From positions 1-16,311 of the forward strand of contig JAJEFL010000187.1 of NCBI GenBank assembly GCA_022820435.1: a stretch of DNA of 16,311 nucleotides. The letters run 5' to 3'. A program made the position numbers and the translations under genes. The notes below the pieces were generated by a model, which did not search any database, was not told where the DNA came from, and saw nothing but the letters and a program-made list of their open reading frames with translations. Each line of letters starts with the position of its first letter. The stretch's first letter is position 1. Positions 6,135 to 14,706 of the stretch are shown piece after piece. The DNA comes from Bin80 sp022820435. Its GTDB lineage: Bacteria > Bacteroidota > Rhodothermia > Rhodothermales > Bin80.

Positions 6135-7399
6135 TCGCGATCTAATGCACGGCAGCCAATGTCACGGCGCAATTGTTTGTTCTTAAAGTCTATAAGATCC
6201 GCCGCCTGATAGGCATGGGTAATTGCATCTGAAAGTGTTTCACGGACTGCGGTGACTCCAAGCACACGCCCGCCAGCAGTCAGGATGTTTCTGTTCTCTG
6301 ATTTTGTGCCTGCATGAAATACCAATGCCCCCGGAACTTCACCGGCTGCCTTGAGGCCGGTAATTGCATGCCCTTTCTCGTACGATCCCGGATACCCCCC
6401 ACTGGCCAGAACCACACACGCCGCAGTTAGCGATTGTTTTTCCAGTCGCAAGTTCCCGATTCCGCCTTTTGCAGCACACAGCAGGATTTCAATTGCATCT
6501 CCTCCCATCAGCGGCAGGACAACCTGCGCTTCTGGATCCCCAAATCTACAGTTAAACTCCACAACCTTCGGACCTTCATCTGTGACCATCAGGCCGGCAT
6601 ACAGACACCCTTTGTAGAGCCTCCCTTCGCGTGCCATCCCTTCCAGTACAGGTTCAATGATACGTGAGCATGTGCTTTCAATCAGTCTCTCTGTCATAAC
6701 CGGTGCAGGAGCATATGCCCCCATCCCTCCAGTATTCGGCCCCCTGTCCTGATCAAAGACGCGCTTGTGATCCTGTGCAGAATCCAGAAGGAGATAGTCA
6801 TCTCCATCTGTGAGAACAAACATACTTGCTTCTTCACCTTCCATCCACTCCTCAATCACAATTTCTTTCCCTGCCTCCCCAAGGCTTCCTGCAATCATCA
6901 AGTCATGCAGAGCATGCTCGGAATCTTCCATATTCTCGCACATGATTGCACCTTTCCCTGCTGCGAGGCCGGAAGCCTTGATGACACACCTGCCCAGCAT
7001 CTTCGCATAACTTTTGGCCTCATCTAACTGATCAGAATGAAAGTGCTGCCACTGTGCAGTCGGAACACCATGGCGCTGCATCAGTCCTTTGGCAAATGCC
7101 TTGCTACTTTCAATTTCGGCGGCGGCAGCCGATGGGCCAAAACAGGGGATCTCCACCTGATCCAGAGCATCGGCGAGCCCATCCGCAAGAGGAACTTCGG
7201 GCCCAATGATGACCAGATCCATCTGTTCATTTCGAGCAAAGGACACCAGCCCTGCCAGGTCCGATACCGGAACCGGGATATTCACTCCATACTGCGCTGT
7301 ACCGGGGTTTCCAGGTGCAATAAAAAGCGTGTCTGCATCACGGACCGCCCAGGCCAGTGCATGCTCACGTCCACCACTGCCAACAATGAGAATTCGCAT
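6131..7399 (-). CDS. purD: Phosphoribosylamine-glycine ligase (GAR synthetase)
   Basis: This is the cytoplasmic enzyme of the second step of de novo purine synthesis: 5-phosphoribosylamine + glycine + ATP gives GAR. The 422-aa length is normal. It shows the N-domain motif GSGGREHALAW (residues 7-17), IIGPEVPLADGLADAL, and the ATP-grasp segments FGPSAAAAEIESSKAFAK, VIKASGLAAGKGA, QDHKRVFDQDRGPNTGGMGA and VVEFNCRFGDPEAQVVLP. All key motifs are intact. The ATG at 7399 directly starts the usual MRILIVGSGG. It lies 16 bp after the mutS stop and overlaps the next gene by ATGA, so it sits inside an operon rather than in a pur cluster. Confidence 0.97.
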   Translation of the reverse strand: MRILIVGSGGREHALAWAVRDADTLFIAPGNPGTAQYGVNIPVPVSDLAGLVSFARNEQMDLVIIGPEVPLADGLADALDQVEIPCFGPSAAAAEIESSKAFAKGLMQRHGVPTAQWQHFHSDQLDEAKSYAKMLGRCVIKASGLAAGKGAIMCENMEDSEHALHDLMIAGSLGEAGKEIVIEEWMEGEEASMFVLTDGDDYLLLDSAQDHKRVFDQDRGPNTGGMGAYAPAPVMTERLIESTCSRIIEPVLEGMAREGRLYKGCLYAGLMVTDEGPKVVEFNCRFGDPEAQVVLPLMGGDAIEILLCAAKGGIGNLRLEKQSLTAACVVLASGGYPGSYEKGHAITGLKAAGEVPGALVFHAGTKSENRNILTAGGRVLGVTAVRETLSDAITHAYQAADLIDFKNKQLRRDIGCRALDRE

Positions 7400-7415
7400 A
7401 ATAAACGCCTATGAG

Positions 7416-9986
7416 TTAATCCAAATGCTCCTTCAACTCGGCTAGAAGTAATAATGCCTGCATGGGCGTGATTTTATCTGGATCAATTTCCCTGAGTTGA
7501 TCCCGCAGCGGATCCGGCTCCGGTTCATCAAAAAGGGTCATCTGAATTGATTCAATTCGGGGAGCAATTTCTGTGCCCACCGTTTCCTGTGACTCCAGCT
7601 GCCGCAGGATCACTTTGGCCCGCTTTAACAATTCGGCGGGCAATCCCGCCATGCGAGCCACTTCAATTCCGTACGAATGATCTGCCGCACCGCGAATCAG
7701 TTTGCGCAGGAACACAATCCTTCCATTGTGCTCCTGTACATGAATGCGGTGATTCTCAACTCTCGCAAGCTGTTCTTCCAGTGCATTCAATTCGTGATAA
7801 TGGGTCGCAAAAAGGGTCCGTGCCGCAATCGAATCATTCTGGTGCAGGTGTTCCACCAGAGCCCATGCAATTGAGAGTCCGTCAAACGTGCTGGTCCCCC
7901 TTCCGACCTCATCCAAAAGGATCAGGGAATTACGGGTGGCATTGTTGAGAATGTTGGCCGTCTCATTCATTTCCACCAGAAATGTACTCTCACCTGCAGC
8001 CAGGTTGTCCGAGGCGCCAACCCGGGTAAAGATGCGATCTACCACACCAATCCGGGCTTCTTCTGCCGGCACAAAGCTTCCTGTCTGGGCCATTAAAATA
8101 ATCAGCCCCACCTGACGCAAGACAACACTCTTGCCCGCCATATTGGGACCTGTGATAATGAGGATCTGATTTTGGTCTGGATCAATGTCCACCGAGTTCG
8201 GGACAAAGGTTTCGGGGATAGATTGCTCCACAATCGGGTGCCTCCCGTCAATAATTCGAAGGAGCCGGGAATTATTCAACTCCGGTCGTACATATCTTTC
8301 ACGAACTGCAACCTCTGCAAATGCCACCAAGCAGTCCAATACTGCAATGGCAGTCCCCAACTCCTGCAGTTCCTGAGATTTTTTCGCTAACTTCGCTCGA
8401 AGCGTATGCAATAATTCGTTCTCCAGCACCGCCATCTTTTCTTTTGCTCCGAGAATTCGTTCTTCGTATTCTTTCAGCTCACTGGTAATATATCGCTCTG
8501 CATTGACCAGCGTTTGCTTTCGAACATAATCTGGAGGAACCTTGTCCTGATGGGCATTGGTAATCTCAAGATAGTACCCGAATACTTTGTTGTAACCTAC
8601 TTTGAGGGAGGGGATGCCGGTTCGGTCAATTTCACGCTTTTGCAGCGTTTCAATATATTTTTTCCCGGAACGGGAGAGTTGCTGAAGTTCATCCAGGCCT
8701 GGGTTGTAACCGGAGCGAAAGATCTGATCGGAGGAGGTCTCATCCAGCGCCTCACGAATCATTGATTCAACCTCGGTACACGGGTTCAGGGATTGCGCCA
8801 ATTGTCCCAAAACCGGACATTTTGATGTGTTCAGCATTAAAATCATGTCCGGGACCTGACGCAAAGCAAGCCCCAAACTCAGAAGTTCCCGTGGAATCCC
8901 GCGCTGAGTACAGATTCTTCCAACGATCCGCTCAATATCGGAAACCTGCTTCAGGTGCTCCTGCAGGCTGGTTCTGACCTCGGAATTCCCAACCAGTGTC
9001 TCCACGGCATCCAGTCTCCGATTGATCCGCCCCACATCACGCAGTGGCTGAAAAAGCCATCGCCGCAAGGTCCGCGCTCCCATGGCCGTACAGGTACGAT
9101 CCAGAAGCTTCACCAGTGTCATTGTTTTGGCATCTCCATGAAGCGGAGCAAGCAGTTCAAGGTTTCTGCGGGTTTGCGGATCAAGAAGCATTGCCCCCTG
9201 ATCGGTCTGCAGACGAATCTTTTTGATATGCTCAAGCCTCCCTTTTTGCGTTTCAATCAAATAATGGAGAACGGCACCCGCCGCAACAATCCCATCCCGC
9301 AACTCGGAAACGCCAAATCCCTTTAGAGAATGCGTACCAAAATGTTCAAGCAGGTTGATGTTCGCAAAGTCATAATCAAAAATCCAATCTTCACGCGGTG
9401 TAACGATATAGCCTTGATCGCGGATACCGCCAATGACATCCCGAAGCGATTTGTCAATCAGAATCTCGGATGGCTCAATGCTTTGTAACAGATTATTCAA
9501 TCGGGAATGAGGAACCTCGGTAAGCACAAACTCTCCAGTGGACACATCGGCATAGGATACTCCTGCCCGCATCTTTGCATAATGCACCGCTACCAGATAA
9601 TTGGCATGTTTCGGGGAAAGCGTTTGATCCCGGAGGGATACGCCCGGGGTGACGACTTCCGTCACCCCTCGCTTGACCAGAGATTTCGTGGTCCGAGGAT
9701 TTTCCAGCTGCTCACAAATGGCAACCCGAAATCCGGCCTCCACTAATTTGGGAAGGTGATTCTCAAGTGCATGATGCGGGAATCCTGCCAGAGGCACGCT
9801 CTTCGCCGCCCCGTTTGCCCGCTTGGTGAGCACAATCCCAAGTACTGCACTTGCTTTCAGAGCATCATCTTCGAAGGTCTCATAGAAATCCCCCATCCGA
9901 AACAACAGCAATGTTCCCGGATTCTCTTCCTTAATCCGGTAATACTGCTGCATCAGCGGGGTTCTGCCTTTATTTTTGCCTAGCAT
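7416..9986 (-). CDS. mutS: DNA mismatch repair protein MutS
   Basis: MutS recognises base mismatches and small loops, then recruits MutL using ATP. The 856-aa protein has the usual MutS I-V layout. The N-terminal mismatch-reading motif FYE is in RMGDFYETFEDD (about residues 34-36). The ATPase domain has Walker A GPNMAGKS (about 613-620), Walker B LILLDEVGRGTSTFDG (DE at about 692-693) and ATHYHEL (about 727-733). A QMTLF near 815-819 matches the beta-clamp-binding motif, and the C-terminal helix ITPMQALLLLAEL is present. The frame allows a TTG start at 9989, but the ATG at 9986 is preferred. It starts 23 bp after the deacetylase-like gene and ends 16 bp before purD, which suggests co-transcription. 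Confidence 0.98.
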   Translation of the reverse strand: MLGKNKGRTPLMQQYYRIKEENPGTLLLFRMGDFYETFEDDALKASAVLGIVLTKRANGAAKSVPLAGFPHHALENHLPKLVEAGFRVAICEQLENPRTTKSLVKRGVTEVVTPGVSLRDQTLSPKHANYLVAVHYAKMRAGVSYADVSTGEFVLTEVPHSRLNNLLQSIEPSEILIDKSLRDVIGGIRDQGYIVTPREDWIFDYDFANINLLEHFGTHSLKGFGVSELRDGIVAAGAVLHYLIETQKGRLEHIKKIRLQTDQGAMLLDPQTRRNLELLAPLHGDAKTMTLVKLLDRTCTAMGARTLRRWLFQPLRDVGRINRRLDAVETLVGNSEVRTSLQEHLKQVSDIERIVGRICTQRGIPRELLSLGLALRQVPDMILMLNTSKCPVLGQLAQSLNPCTEVESMIREALDETSSDQIFRSGYNPGLDELQQLSRSGKKYIETLQKREIDRTGIPSLKVGYNKVFGYYLEITNAHQDKVPPDYVRKQTLVNAERYITSELKEYEERILGAKEKMAVLENELLHTLRAKLAKKSQELQELGTAIAVLDCLVAFAEVAVRERYVRPELNNSRLLRIIDGRHPIVEQSIPETFVPNSVDIDPDQNQILIITGPNMAGKSVVLRQVGLIILMAQTGSFVPAEEARIGVVDRIFTRVGASDNLAAGESTFLVEMNETANILNNATRNSLILLDEVGRGTSTFDGLSIAWALVEHLHQNDSIAARTLFATHYHELNALEEQLARVENHRIHVQEHNGRIVFLRKLIRGAADHSYGIEVARMAGLPAELLKRAKVILRQLESQETVGTEIAPRIESIQMTLFDEPEPDPLRDQLREIDPDKITPMQALLLLAELKEHLD

Positions 9987-10009
9987 CAATTACAACAAGC
10001 CAGCCGCGG

Positions 10010-11416
10010 TCATATCGGATGGCCTCTCCAGGAGTTAAGCGCGTCTTGTAAAGCCCCAATATATGCCCCCTGCTCATTACACCACTGCAGGACCGTCTCA
10101 AAATGTTTCCTCCATCCAGGATAATCCATTTCTTCTCCAATCACATTGTGCCACAGAGCGACCCCCACTCCACCAAACTCCTGGCAGGTTTTCAAAAGTT
10201 CAATGCTCTTCTGTATGGCTTCGTCTGCACCATAATTCTGCCGGTTAAAGAGGGCCCCGTCCATCAGGATCAAAGGCATTTCCCAAATGTCCATTGTCTC
10301 ATTTCCTGCACAATCAAACTTCAAAAACGGCATGCAGGTGCCATTGCGAAATCCTCCACATTCCGAAAATCCCAGCGAAGAATCAATCAGGAAGCCTGCA
10401 TCTGCCTGCAATTGCGGAGTAATTCCGGGGGTGTACCGCAAAAAATGCTGTCGTACACTCACCGGGGATATTCCGGTCAGATTCGTAAGCTGACTCCGCT
10501 CGCTGCGTAAATAGCCGGGATGTGTATGTGCATGGTAACTTGGATGCAGCCCAATTTCAAAGTTGTCTGCCTGCAAATCCCTGAGCATGTTCTGCAAAAA
10601 TTTCTGGTCCAGCCGATAATACACATCATTCGGACCATGTGCAGCCGTTTTCAGGAAGATCGTTGCCTTCCCGCATCTTTGAATCAGATGGTGCATGCTC
10701 TGCAATGCAATTTGAAATGCATCTCCCGGCGTAAAATAACTCTGCATAAATTGAAACAGCCTGCGCCACCGCTTGGTGACACTGACATCTTGATAGTTCA
10801 GAAGAAAATACTGCACCTTCTCCCTAAAGATCATCCCCGGCCGCCAATGCCGCAGATAATCTACATCAATTGTAGGGCAAAACGCCCATTTTTTTCCTGA
10901 CCAGGTCTTTGATTGTACCGGAATTCCCGCCGCTGCAAGGTTTCCCTGAAGAACCTTCCGGTAGCAATCCACAACCGGAATCTCCGTTACATCAAGGATC
11001 GCCTGAAGTGATGTTTTATGGGGGAAGCGGCCGTGTGAATCTCTCACCGTACTTGTACTCTCCTGCCAGCCGGAAAGCCAGTAGAATGCGGATGCGACCA
11101 GATCATCTCCTGCTTTTGACGAAAAAAGGATGGGAAATTTATAGCCAGCGTGGATTTTCCATGTCACAGAGGCCAGATTCAAAGGGATGAAGTCCTGAAA
11201 AAAATCCTCTGAACGGGAAGCAAATGGTAAAACCGTCATCGCAGGCGGAAGTCCAGAGGGGTTACACCCATAATAGATCCCTTTTCCACGCAGTTCACTG
11301 CGAGGCTTAAAGATCGGACCCAAACCAAGCGGGCGAAGTAACATACGCAGACTGTACTCTGCCTTGGGCCTGTACTTACGGCCCACTTCAAGGCATACGG
11401 GAATTGCTATATTCAT
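10010..11416 (-). CDS. Polysaccharide-deacetylase-like protein (NodB fold)
   Basis: From the ATG at 11416 this is 468 aa; a GTG at 11440 would add eight residues. The N-terminal 180 residues form an extra domain like that seen in Bacteroidota deacetylases (DUF7033-type, from memory), with a YYGCNP and AFYWLSGWQE. The C-terminal half has NodB-like motifs: TIDVDYL (D184, D186) where the catalytic TFDD usually sits, IGLHPSYHAH (H291, H295) for the metal-binding HxxxH motif, RQHFLRYTPGITPQLQADAG as the Arg motif, and a late ALWHN (H423). It has no signal peptide, so it is probably cytoplasmic and could remove acetyl groups from a sugar precursor of surface glycan. The substrate is unknown. It heads the cluster upstream of mutS. 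Confidence 0.78.
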   Translation of the reverse strand: MNIAIPVCLEVGRKYRPKAEYSLRMLLRPLGLGPIFKPRSELRGKGIYYGCNPSGLPPAMTVLPFASRSEDFFQDFIPLNLASVTWKIHAGYKFPILFSSKAGDDLVASAFYWLSGWQESTSTVRDSHGRFPHKTSLQAILDVTEIPVVDCYRKVLQGNLAAAGIPVQSKTWSGKKWAFCPTIDVDYLRHWRPGMIFREKVQYFLLNYQDVSVTKRWRRLFQFMQSYFTPGDAFQIALQSMHHLIQRCGKATIFLKTAAHGPNDVYYRLDQKFLQNMLRDLQADNFEIGLHPSYHAHTHPGYLRSERSQLTNLTGISPVSVRQHFLRYTPGITPQLQADAGFLIDSSLGFSECGGFRNGTCMPFLKFDCAGNETMDIWEMPLILMDGALFNRQNYGADEAIQKSIELLKTCQEFGGVGVALWHNVIGEEMDYPGWRKHFETVLQWCNEQGAYIGALQDALNSWRGHPI

Positions 11417-11493
11417 GGATATCGTTTGGGCTTCTACCACTTCAGTACCCTGTCAAATTAAATAATGTGTACATTCTCTGTATGATAGCCTGA
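11417..11493. promoter_or_regulatory. Divergent promoter region between the deacetylase/mutS operon and the HD gene
   Basis: This 77-bp gap must hold start signals in both directions. On the plus strand TATGAT (11481-11486) is a plausible -10 with a weak TTAAAT 17 bp upstream. It would place the transcript start at about 11493, which favours the second ATG (11509) of the HD gene. On the minus strand TTGACA (11456-11451) is a good -35, but I see no convincing -10 at the right distance. Confidence 0.3.
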
Positions 11494-12816
11494 ATGCTTC
11501 GAATTACAATGCCCCATCATAAAACGATTGTACTTGCTGATCCTGTCCATGGGTTTACCAAAATACCCTCAAAGATAATCCAATCACTGTTGGAGTCCCG
11601 TGAAGTGCAGCGACTTCGCCGGATTAAGCAGCTGGGGATGGGATATCTCGTTTTTCCGGCGGCAGAGCACAGTCGCTTTTCGCATGCATTCGGGGCAATG
11701 GGACTGTTATCCAATGCATTGGATTCTCTGGAGTCCAAGGGAACTAAAATTCTGCCGAAGGAACGGCTGGCCGCCATGGCCGCCGTTCTATTGCATGACA
11801 TCGGTCATGGTCCCTACTCGCATACGCTTGAACGTAAACTGATTCGCGATACAGGACACGAGGAAATTGGCAAAGCCCTGATTGAACGACTCATCCAACA
11901 ATCCGAACGGCTGAAACGATCTGAACGACAAATGGTCGAATCGCTGAATCTGGCAATCCAGATGTTTGAAGGACACTATGAACGATCCTTCTTTCATGAT
12001 TTGATCTCCGGTCAACTAGATGTGGATCGTTTAGATTATCTGAGTCGAGATTCTCATTTTACCGGGGTTGCCGAAGGGAGAATCGGGGTGGACCGAATCC
12101 TGCAAACCCTGTGTGTCTATAGGGATCAAGGCAAAGAAATTCTGGCGATTGAGCCCAAAGGGGTCTATGCCGTGGAAAACATGCTGATTGCCAGAAGGCT
12201 GATGTATCGGCAGGTGTATCTGCATAAAACGGTCATTGCGGCAGATCATGTACTTCAGGGTGCAATCCGTCGGGCGCGTGATCTGATTCTTGAGGAGAAG
12301 GATCGTACAGTCCCCGGCACCTCAGCGACCCTTAAATGGTTTCTTCAGGAGAATCCCGGTAAGGATCGATTGGCGGAGGATCAGGTTCTGGATCATTTCC
12401 TGCGTCTGGATGACTCCGATATCATTTACAGCGTAAAGAACTGGTGTACCAGCAAGGATGAAATTCTGGCAGACCTTTCTAATCGTTTCATCCGAAGAGA
12501 CTTATTTCGATGCAAATTTGAGAAAAGGAAATCATCCGGGTCCCTGCATGAGAACCGGAAGAGGGGCGTAACGAATTTCCTGGGAACAAACGGAATCACT
12601 GCCCCGAACGCACATTCCTATTACTTAATCAAGGATGAAGCCGGTCCCGGCAAGCTCAGACGGGATGATAAAGATATATGCGTCTGGGATCGCCTGGAAA
12701 AAAGCGGAAAACTGGAAAAACTTGAATATCATACCGACGAGCGTGCAATCCAGGCCCTTACCAAATTTGAAAAAAAAACATATGTTTGTTACCCCAAGGA
12801 GATTGATTGTTTATGA
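11494..12816 (+). CDS. HD-domain protein, dNTP triphosphohydrolase-like (SAMHD1/YwfO type)
   Basis: A 440-aa protein with the HD metal-binding set: H64 in EHSRFSHAFGAMG, H101-D102 in AAVLLHDIGHGPYSHTLE, and D178 in ISGQLDVDRLDYLSRDS. The N-terminal ADPVHGF and VQRLRRIKQLGMGYLVFPAA are typical of the bacterial SAMHD1/YwfO-like branch, which hydrolyses dNTPs to nucleoside plus triphosphate in several members. The actual substrate here is not shown. The C-terminal part (about residues 300-440) is charged and Lys-rich, with KFEKRKSSGSLHENRKRG. Two starts are possible, ATG 11494 and ATG 11509 (MPHHKTIVLADP); homologues start close to the latter. The gene is divergent from the mutS operon and ends 7 bp before an intrinsic terminator. 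Confidence 0.85.
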   Translation: MLRITMPHHKTIVLADPVHGFTKIPSKIIQSLLESREVQRLRRIKQLGMGYLVFPAAEHSRFSHAFGAMGLLSNALDSLESKGTKILPKERLAAMAAVLLHDIGHGPYSHTLERKLIRDTGHEEIGKALIERLIQQSERLKRSERQMVESLNLAIQMFEGHYERSFFHDLISGQLDVDRLDYLSRDSHFTGVAEGRIGVDRILQTLCVYRDQGKEILAIEPKGVYAVENMLIARRLMYRQVYLHKTVIAADHVLQGAIRRARDLILEEKDRTVPGTSATLKWFLQENPGKDRLAEDQVLDHFLRLDDSDIIYSVKNWCTSKDEILADLSNRFIRRDLFRCKFEKRKSSGSLHENRKRGVTNFLGTNGITAPNAHSYYLIKDEAGPGKLRRDDKDICVWDRLEKSGKLEKLEYHTDERAIQALTKFEKKTYVCYPKEIDCL

Positions 12817-12822
12817 TTTCAG

Positions 12823-12842
12823 TGCCGTTCCGGCAATTTTTT
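12823..12842 (+). terminator. Intrinsic terminator of the HD gene
   Basis: TGCCG-TTC-CGGCA (12823-12835) forms a perfect 5-bp GC-rich stem with a 3-base loop. It is followed by A and six T (12836-12842) and begins 7 bp after the TGA of the HD gene. The next 165 bp (12843-13007) shows no gene. Confidence 0.75.
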
Positions 12843-13007
12843 GAGAAGAAATTATGTCGGTGGAGGTTTGACTGTTACGATTGAAAGCGATCAGCGATTA
12901 CGATCACTTTGGGGGTTTTGCACCGTGCTGGTTATATCAGGTCATTTTGGGTTTTTCTGTTGACCCATCTTCACAATTTCGTAGTGATGCAAAGATACGG
13001 ATCTCTC

Positions 13008-13390
13008 CTAATCCCATTTTTGAGCGTTTTTTTTTTGAGGGGCCGTAGGTGCGTGTCTGTTATAGAGTCGGTCGGGTTGATTTAGATTATATAGTAGGTC
13101 TCCAGAGGCACCTTCTGGTTCGTCTCTGTGTTGCGAACTCGTGGAACCTTCATGGGAATTTGGGCCCCGTTCCAGAAGACAGAGTCTGGATTGGTTCCCC
13201 AACGCTTACATTTCGTGTTGGAATGCTTCCGCGGAATCCCGCAATACCCGGTGACTTCCGCCTGTATAATTAACCCCATCAACTCCTGTATGCACTCCGG
13301 AGTGGAAAGCATCTGGGCTAATTTGACGGGGTGCCGGTTCGCCAGGGAATCCAGTTCTTCTTTCGAAAAGATCGCTCGTAAATTGCTCAT
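13008..13390 (-). pseudogene. IS256/Mutator-type transposase, N-terminal third
   Basis: From an ATG at 13390 the frame reads MSNLRAIFSKEELDSLANRH, then LMGLIIQAEVTGYCGIPRKH, RWGTNPDSVFWNGAQIPMKV and PRVRNTETNQKVPLETYY. This is the characteristic N-terminal region of a Mutator/IS256 subfamily (EV-x-x-YCG, RWGTNPGSV, VPRVRD-x-ETNQ, from memory). The frame ends at 13082. A one-base shift near 13095 continues with YNLNQPDRLYNRHAPTA to 13008. The catalytic DDE core is absent. The start codon overlaps the stop codon of the neighbouring upstream fragment (ATGA, 13387-13390). Confidence 0.72.
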
Positions 13391-14132
13391 GAATTTGTGG
13401 TTCGGTTTGAGGGTGCAGACTGAAATTTCGCTTTTAGAGTCGAAAGATAAGAAGAATGACGCACTCGTCTGAGTTGGGGCTCCAGTTCCAGCAGCGTTGC
13501 ACACAGTCGAATTCCGCATTGATGCACCGGGCCATCCGGGAGACATTTTCCGGCACGAATTAAGTTAAGAGCGTGTGGATCGAATTCAGAACACGAAATC
13601 CTCGGTCGCAACGCAAGAGCAGCCCCGTACGTTGGAGCGTGAGCGTGGACTCCAGCGCTCGCCCAAGTACGCTTCCGGAGGAACGATTCACCTTCGTCAG
13701 ATCTTTGGTGATCTGTTGGAGCGCGGCCTGGGCCTGGGCCGCATCACAGATTTGCCAGGTCTGCTGGAGGTGGTGACGAAATTGCATGGCCTGATCGGGA
13801 TCAAGACCGCTCAGTGCTTCGTCCATCACGGTATTCAGGCAGCGCTGCACCCAGGCGTGCGTTCCCCAGACGCAGGACACCGCCGCCTGAAGTGCCACAT
13901 TCCCGGGAATCGTCACCAGCATGGCGGAACTGAGTCCGCGAACACTCAAATCGTCTAGCACCGCTTCCATCCGGGATTGATCCTGCGGGCTGCATTCCGT
14001 GAGATTCACAATGCGGCGATGTCCCTGTAGATTGGCTCCGACTCCAATCAGGACATGGAGTCTTTGCACATACGCGGGCTGGAGCCACAAATGGATAATC
14101 GTCTCGGTGTGCCAGTCCCGATTTTGCAGCAT
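13387..14132 (-). pseudogene. IS256/Mutator-type transposase, middle and C-terminal part, catalytic residues lost
   Basis: The first frame (14132-13560) reads HVLIGVGANLQGHRRIV, AVLDDLSVRGLSSAMLVTI, WVQRCLNTVMDEALSGL and DLTKVNRSSGSVLGRALEST. These line up with the core and helical insertion of Mutator/IS256 transposases. After a frameshift near 13560-13610, the last part reads VHQCGIRLCATLLELEPQLRRVRH, matching the conserved C-terminal RWVASALLEIEPRLRRV. Where the family has a catalytic Asp (LFIDGKY; VVIDGS) this copy has LWLQPAY and VTIPGN, and the third catalytic residue, a Glu, falls in the frameshift. The element therefore looks catalytically dead even though about 190 codons stay open. 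The alignment is from memory of the family. Confidence 0.68.
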
Positions 14133-14368
14133 GGCGGCCGCAGATTTCCAGCACGAAGTGGGATCTGGCAGCGCTTCATGGATCTCCGGAGCCGGAACCC
14201 CGGCTCCGCGGCAGAAGATAATTCAGGAGCAGGCACCGCAGATACAGGAGCAATCCGTTCGGTCAGCATGCGAAGCACATCCGCATAATGCCGAACCAAC
14301 TCTACATGCAATTCCTGAGAAGCTGCATTCTCCTGAAATGGAGGGGAGGATGAAGGTTGTAAATTCAT
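14133..14368 (-). other. Unassigned reading frame before the IS256-type remnant
   Basis: A frame starting at an ATG at 14368 (MNLQPSSSPPFQENAASQEL, then HVELVRHYADVLRMLTERIA) looks coding-like for about 50 residues. It then turns Arg/Pro-rich and passes out of frame into the transposase remnant. It could be the 5' part of the same decayed gene or a different lost gene. I do not recognise it. Confidence 0.25.
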
Positions 14369-14412
14369 TAGTACTTGATTTTGAGTGAATAGGGCTATAC
14401 TCCCAAACTCCA

Positions 14413-14494
14413 ACTAACAATGGTGCATCCCCATTTCTTCGCTATCTTATTCATACAAAGTTTCAGAAATATCGACTAACAATGGCGCATCCCC
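14413..14494 (+). repeat. Shared LRR leader motif, tandem copies 2 and 3
   Basis: ACTAACAATGGTGCATCCCC (14413-14432) and ACTAACAATGGCGCATCCCC (14475-14494) lie 62 bp apart as direct repeats. The same sequence precedes the first LRR gene at 3677. The mini-ORF start is conserved: M-V-H-P (19 codons) in the first and M-A-H-P (11 codons) in the second. They lie 214-294 bp before the second LRR gene. Confidence 0.7.
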
Positions 14495-14706
14495 GAAATA
14501 TTCGCTCAAATCCTTGAAATTGAGTTTGATAAGCCATACCTTGCACAGACATATTGATTCATATGCGGTGTCCTAATACTTTAAACGAAAGTTCGATGTT
14601 TTTCTCCAGTCCTATCGGTCTGGAAGTCTTCTAGGAAACGGGAGACCGCGAGTTCCGGCAAAAAGATCTCAATTCAATGTCATACCTGCATAAGCATAAC
14701 AATATC
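14495..14706. other. Untranslated stretch before the second LRR gene
   Basis: I see no gene, RNA or convincing terminator here. It must contain the promoter or leader of the second LRR gene if transcription does not start further upstream. Confidence 0.5.

Noticed and set aside
13801..14154. Alternative minus-strand frame over the IS256-type remnant
   Set aside because: No family similarity. The overlapping frame matches the transposase core.
3677..14494. Leader motif as an integron attC site
   Set aside because: CTAAC is present, but no matching GTTRRRY arm with a stem lies at attC distance and no integrase is in the window.
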